Notes under the pieces: model-generated
Told to the model about the DNA's origin: nothing
The model's database searches: none
Seen by the model: only the letters and a program-made list of their open reading frames with translations
NCBI GenBank assembly: GCA_963763755.1
Contig: CAVXQE010000012.1
Coordinates: 806,001-870,000 of the forward strand
Length of the DNA: 64,000 nucleotides
Source: Gaiellasilicea sp963763755
GTDB lineage: Bacteria > Actinomycetota > Thermoleophilia > Gaiellales > Gaiellaceae
Direction: 5' to 3'
Shown here: positions 60,543-64,000 of the stretch, piece after piece
How the letters are laid out: every line of letters starts with the position of its first letter
How positions within the stretch are numbered: position 1 is the first letter of the stretch
Program-made: the position numbers and the translations under genes

Positions 60543-60973
60543 TACCTGACCTCCAACGTCTTCGGGGCCTGCGCCTCGTGCGGGTGCACGGGACCGGCGT
60601 AGATCTTGAGCTTGTTGATCTGCTGGCGCGCGAGGCGGTTGCGCGGAAGCATCCCCTTGACCGCCTTGCGCAGCACTTCGGTCGGCCGGCGCTCGAGCTG
60701 CTCGCGCAGAGTACGCGTGCGGAGGCCGCCCGGGTATCCGGAATGCCGGTGATAGAGCTTCTGGTCGAGCTTCTGGCCGGTCACGGCGATCTTCTCGGCG
60801 TTGACGACGACCACGAAGTCGCCCGTGTCGACGTGCGGCGTGTAGACCGCCTTGTTCTTGCCGCGAAGCGTGTCTGCGATCTGGGTCGCGAGCCGTCCGA
60901 GCGTCTTGCCCTCGGCATCGACGACGTACCAGTCCCGTGAGACCTCACCCGGCTTTGCGCTGTATGTCTTCAA
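60542..60973 (-). CDS. rplM: 50S ribosomal protein L13
   Basis: 143 residues from TTG 60973. RDWYVVDAEGKTLGRLATQI, VDTGDFVVVVNAEKIAVTGQ, KLYHRHSGYPGGLRTRTLRE and KGMLPRNRLARQQINKLKIY are the family signatures. It starts 10 bp after the MFS gene on the same strand, an unusual upstream neighbour for the L13-S9 operon. Confidence 0.98.
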   Translation of the reverse strand: MKTYSAKPGEVSRDWYVVDAEGKTLGRLATQIADTLRGKNKAVYTPHVDTGDFVVVVNAEKIAVTGQKLDQKLYHRHSGYPGGLRTRTLREQLERRPTEVLRKAVKGMLPRNRLARQQINKLKIYAGPVHPHEAQAPKTLEVR

Positions 60974-60983
60974 ATTCGTGTCT

Positions 60984-62219
60984 TCATTTCACAGAAAGAG
61001 GGCGCACATCGGGTGCGCCGGCGGCGGATCGTACCAGAATCCAGGCCGCAGGCAGGGCGACGAAGGCCGTCGCAGCAAGGCCGAGAGCCTCGACTCCGAA
61101 CGCGCTGTACGCCAGCCCGCCGAGGAGGACGAGGACAACGGCGGTGAAGCTCGAGAGCCCGTCGGTGAACCCGATCAGCTTCCCGCGCTCTGCCGGCAGC
61201 GCGCGGTCGGCGAGCTCGCTGACGGCAGCGACATAGGAGATGTTCCAACCAAGGCCGAGCAGGAAGAGCGAGACGGACATCCAGAGGACGCTGTCCAGCC
61301 CGGCGAGAAGCAGCGTCGAGACAGCCATCAGGAGTAGCCCGGCGATCTGGCCGGGACGGCGCCCGATCCGGTCGATGAGGGGACCGACGAAGAGCACGAG
61401 GGCGTACATGCCGACGATATGCAGGCTGATCACGGTGAAGACATCGGTCTGGTGGTGGCCGTGGTCGATGACGATGTAGCCACTCAGGTTCATCACCGAG
61501 ACCATGCCGCCGAAGCTCGCGATCGCAGCGACGAGCGCGGTGAGCACGCCCGGCCGCGCGATGATCTCGCGGAGGGGCGCCGACGTCTCATCGTTGCTGC
61601 CGCCGGCGTCGAAATGGAGCTGACGCGCGATCGTCTGCGGATCGGGGCGGACCATGAGGACGAGCACGAGCCCGATGACCATGATCCCGCCGGCGGCGAG
61701 CCAGGGGACGATCAGGGCTTGGGTGTCGAGCTCCTTCCCGGCGAGGAGCGGCCGGAAGACGAGCGGGCCGAGCGCCGCACCGAAGAGCGCGCCGAAGAGC
61801 ACGTAGGAGATGCCGCGTGCGCGTCGCGCGGGCGGGTACATGTCGGCGGCTGCGGCCCGCGCCAGCAGGATCGTCCCCTGGGCGATGCCGACCAGCGCGA
61901 ACCCGAGCACGACGATCGGCGCGGACTCGAGACCCGTACCGAGCGCTGTGACGAGACAGCCGACGATGCCGGCCACACATCCACCCGCGAGAACGGGGAC
62001 CCGGCCGTGACGGTCCATGAGCCGTCCGGCCGGGAGAGCCGCGAGGGCGCCGGCCGTGAGGAAGATCGCAGGTCCGAGGCCCAGGATCCCCTCGATGCCC
62101 GTGACGAGGACGAGCGTGACGGTCGCAACCGCGACGGCCAGCTGGACCATGCCCGAAAGGCACGTCAGGGTGGCCGCGAGCAGGACGGTGTTCCGGCGGA
62201 TCGGAAAGCCGTCCACCAA
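60984..62219 (-). CDS. MFS transporter
   Basis: 411 residues, 12 predicted helices, intact. Loop 2-3 motif ALPAGRLMDRHGRVPVLAGG is the MFS motif A. A second copy in the C-terminal half is FVGPLIDRIGRRPGQIAGLL. Likely a proton-driven exporter; substrate unknown. It directly precedes rplM on the same strand. Confidence 0.9.
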   Translation of the reverse strand: MVDGFPIRRNTVLLAATLTCLSGMVQLAVAVATVTLVLVTGIEGILGLGPAIFLTAGALAALPAGRLMDRHGRVPVLAGGCVAGIVGCLVTALGTGLESAPIVVLGFALVGIAQGTILLARAAAADMYPPARRARGISYVLFGALFGAALGPLVFRPLLAGKELDTQALIVPWLAAGGIMVIGLVLVLMVRPDPQTIARQLHFDAGGSNDETSAPLREIIARPGVLTALVAAIASFGGMVSVMNLSGYIVIDHGHHQTDVFTVISLHIVGMYALVLFVGPLIDRIGRRPGQIAGLLLMAVSTLLLAGLDSVLWMSVSLFLLGLGWNISYVAAVSELADRALPAERGKLIGFTDGLSSFTAVVLVLLGGLAYSAFGVEALGLAATAFVALPAAWILVRSAAGAPDVRPLSVK

Positions 62220-62225
62220 GCGACC

Positions 62226-62738
62226 CTATCGGAGCGCCGCAGCCAGCCCCGTCCGAAACGCTGCCGCGCCGCCGTGCGAGGGGTGGCGGACGTACGGCCC
62301 GCCGAGGCGCGCGTGCGCGATCCTGCCGATCGCGATCGCCTGCCGGCCGTCGGAGAGCTCGGCGAGGAACGGCGCGCTCGCTTCGATCTCTCTCCGCGTC
62401 GGCGGCCGGTTCGAGCTCTCGGTGCCCGGGTGCGTGGGCACGACGTTCCAGAGAACGACGTCGCGGTCGATCCCGAGCTCCTCGAGCACCGCGTGGACGA
62501 TGGTTGCGGTCGCCTCGGCCGGCCCGGTGCCTGTGAGCTGACGTTCCGAGGTCAGGGGGACGCCCGAGATGCGCGTTCCGCGGTAGCCGGGCGCCTCCGC
62601 GACGAGGAGGAGCCGCGCTCCCCGTCTCTCGCTCAGATAGTCGGCAAGACGGTCTCGCCGGAGCTCGGAGCCGGTGTACTGGTTGAAGGTCTCACCGATC
62701 CTCGCCGCGGCGAGTCGCTCGACAAAGCCCCTCTCCAT
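62226..62738 (-). CDS. Uracil-DNA-glycosylase superfamily protein
   Basis: 170 residues. LLLVAEAPGYRGTRISGVPL resembles the catalytic GEAPG-type motif 1 of family 4/5 UDGs, LWNVVPTHPG motif 2 and YVRHPSHGG the C-terminal HPS motif. No 4-Cys FeS set is visible, so it belongs to a non-FeS branch. It could repair uracil in DNA or be a divergent member without proven activity. The MFS gene follows 6 bp on. Confidence 0.75.
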   Translation of the reverse strand: MERGFVERLAAARIGETFNQYTGSELRRDRLADYLSERRGARLLLVAEAPGYRGTRISGVPLTSERQLTGTGPAEATATIVHAVLEELGIDRDVVLWNVVPTHPGTESSNRPPTRREIEASAPFLAELSDGRQAIAIGRIAHARLGGPYVRHPSHGGAAAFRTGLAAALR

Positions 62739-62756
62739 CGCACTAGCCTAGAAGCC

Positions 62757-63023
62757 GTGCAGCGCCGCCGCGTCGTCGTCCAGGGTCACGTCCAGGGCGT
62801 CTTCTTTCGCGAGACGACCCGCCGCCGCGCCCAGACGGCCGGTGTCAGCGGCTGGGCGCGGAACCTCCCGGACGGGAGCGTCGAGGCGGTGTTCGAGGGC
62901 GAGCGCGACGCGGTCGAGCGGCTCGTCGACTTCGCCCGCGAGGGGCCACGCGGCGCTCGGGTGGACTGGGTCGACGTGGTCAGCGAGGAGCCGGAAGGGC
63001 TGGAGGGCTTCAGCGTCCGCTAG
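62757..63023 (+). CDS. acyP: Acylphosphatase
   Basis: 88 residues from GTG 62757. The catalytic Arg is in RVVVQGHVQGVFFRETTRRR and the Asn in VSGWARNLPDGSVEAVFEGE, both family hallmarks. Hydrolyses acyl phosphates such as acetyl- or carbamoyl-phosphate. The longer upstream frame is antisense and not used. Confidence 0.93.
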   Translation: MQRRRVVVQGHVQGVFFRETTRRRAQTAGVSGWARNLPDGSVEAVFEGERDAVERLVDFAREGPRGARVDWVDVVSEEPEGLEGFSVR

Positions 63024-63958
63024 CGCTCGCGGGTGCAGACCCTGTCCTTCGGTCCGACCAGCTGGTCGAAACGCTTGTTGAACACCCGGTCCGATGCGGC
63101 GCTGTAGCGGTGCAGACCCGCGCCCTCCCACTCCACCACCGGCGTCACTCCCGGACCCATCACCCGGACCCGATGACGTTCGCCGTTGCCGGGGCCGCGC
63201 GGCTCTCTCGACGGGTAACCCGGTGGCGGCGCCTGCGCGACGAAGCTGTAACAGAAGGCCCCGTTTCCTCGATGCGTGACGATCCCTGTATCGCGCTTCC
63301 AGCCGGGGCCGTAGACGGAGTTGAAGGTGTCGATGTAGACGAAGCGCGCGTACGGGTCGCTTCTCGTCGCAGAGGGCGTCCGGAAGCCGTACACGGCGTC
63401 GCCGCGGTACGTCAGACGGCCGAACAATCCCTGCAGCGTGCCGCCGTACGTCCAGTTCGGCGAGACCTCGAGGACCGGGAGCGGGCCGGACCAGTGCGAG
63501 ACATGGAGCTCGTAGGCGTCCTGCTCGGGGCGGAACGGCGCGACACCGCGCATCGGTGCGAGCCGGCGCCAGCTCTGCAGAGCCCAGTACGACCCGTCGG
63601 GCGCCTTGCACGCGGCGACGCGGAGAACGAGCTCGGGCCCGTCGTAGGCGCGGCACGCGTCCTTGAACGAGCGGGCGTACTCCGCAGTGCCATGCGACCT
63701 CCAACCGCCGCTGTAGTCGTAGCGGAAGCTGACCTGTGGCCGGTCCTCGTCCGGAGCGTGTGCGTTCACGGCGCCCCAGATCAGGACATCGCGGCGCTCT
63801 CCGTCGGCCCTCCGATAGCTGACGAGCGCTTCGCCGCGCGCGTTGACTTTCAGCGAGAGGAAATCGACGTCGCGGTCGCCGAGGTGCTCGCTCGCGAGCG
63901 CTGATGTCGGCGCGGCAAGCACGACCAGCGTGAGTAGACCGAGGAGCATCCGGGCCAC
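63020..63958 (-). CDS. Secreted protein of unknown function
   Basis: 312 residues with signal peptide (MLLGLLTLVVLAAPTSALA). The mature part is beta-rich and aromatic with four cysteines, two of them in DACRAYDGPELVLRVAACKA and one near the end (KDRVCTRER). NARGEALVSYRRADGERRDV and VLEVSPNWTYGGTLQGLFGR repeat across the protein. No family recognised. Start GTG 63958 or ATG 63949. Confidence 0.6.
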   Translation of the reverse strand: MARMLLGLLTLVVLAAPTSALASEHLGDRDVDFLSLKVNARGEALVSYRRADGERRDVLIWGAVNAHAPDEDRPQVSFRYDYSGGWRSHGTAEYARSFKDACRAYDGPELVLRVAACKAPDGSYWALQSWRRLAPMRGVAPFRPEQDAYELHVSHWSGPLPVLEVSPNWTYGGTLQGLFGRLTYRGDAVYGFRTPSATRSDPYARFVYIDTFNSVYGPGWKRDTGIVTHRGNGAFCYSFVAQAPPPGYPSREPRGPGNGERHRVRVMGPGVTPVVEWEGAGLHRYSAASDRVFNKRFDQLVGPKDRVCTRER

Positions 63959-63977
63959 GACAGCCCGCAGGGTAGCC

Positions 63978-64000
63978 TCACTCCCACTCGATCGTCGACG
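63978..64000 (-). CDS. guaA: GMP synthase, last seven codons only (runs off the window)
   Basis: The minus-strand end reads STIEWE followed by TGA (63978-63980). GuaA proteins end in PPGTIEWE, so this is probably the C-terminus of GMP synthase. Only the ending is visible and the call rests on that match. Confidence 0.5.

Noticed and set aside
61419..62756. Upstream extension of the acylphosphatase frame
   Set aside because: It is antisense to the MFS and UDG genes and has no domain text; the real gene starts at GTG 62757.

Overview
The window is high-GC, densely packed bacterial DNA. The gene families suggest an actinobacterium, probably of the Thermoleophilia (Gaiellales/Solirubrobacterales) type. 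Evidence includes an rplM-rpsI-glmM-glmS order, a tig-clpP-clpX operon, many GTG/TTG starts, ATGA or GTGA stop/start overlaps, multi-GAF sensor kinases and several secreted beta-propellers. The lineage is an inference from gene style; there is no rRNA to confirm it. Six tRNAs are present: His, Arg x2, Leu, Gly and Pro.

Layout. 1-9.8 kb: valS end, two PaaI thioesterases, an HxlR regulator, a two-helix channel-like protein, gamma-glutamyltransferase, an orphan ribbon-helix-helix protein, tig-clpP-clpX and arsC. 9.8-18 kb: the tRNAs mixed with a MEDS sensor protein, a proline-rich surface protein coupled to an L,D-transpeptidase, a CAP protein, an AI-2E transporter and a CtaG-like protein. 18-30 kb: EamA transporter, second CAP protein, a very large multi-GAF histidine kinase with a single-domain response regulator, ispH, ileS, thioredoxin and a lipid kinase. 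30-40 kb: Nudix, cNMP, hydrolase, RidA and glutamate-cysteine-ligase-like genes, then a Tat propeller, an ECF sigma factor, a membrane-anchored propeller and a redoxin, then a large membrane protein and fabI. 40-50 kb: an 1126-residue subtilase, SDR, alr, nnr, acpS, HAD, arfB, another propeller and a MarR regulator. 50-56 kb: an NAD-linked formate dehydrogenase locus (fused NuoE/NuoF, catalytic subunit, birA, mobA, fdhD). 56-64 kb: glmS, glmM, rpsI, rplM, an MFS transporter, a UDG-family protein, acylphosphatase, a secreted protein and the last codons of guaA.

The most notable signal is two genes with an in-frame TGA exactly at the catalytic Cys/Sec position. One is a peroxiredoxin-like redoxin (TGA at 37636-37638). 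The other is the formate dehydrogenase catalytic subunit (TGA at 52594-52596). Both reading frames continue without a shift past the TGA. The redoxin TGA is followed at once by strong stem-loops that fit a bacterial SECIS. Both genes would be split by an ordinary gene caller. No selA/B/C/D gene lies in the window, so decoding must depend on genes elsewhere.

A caution applies throughout. More than forty single-base frame changes interrupt otherwise well-conserved genes, while others such as the 3.4-kb subtilase, clpX, glmS and glmM are intact. This looks more like consensus error than gene decay. Frame-shifted genes are therefore annotated over their whole extent as one gene, with the shift positions given approximately.
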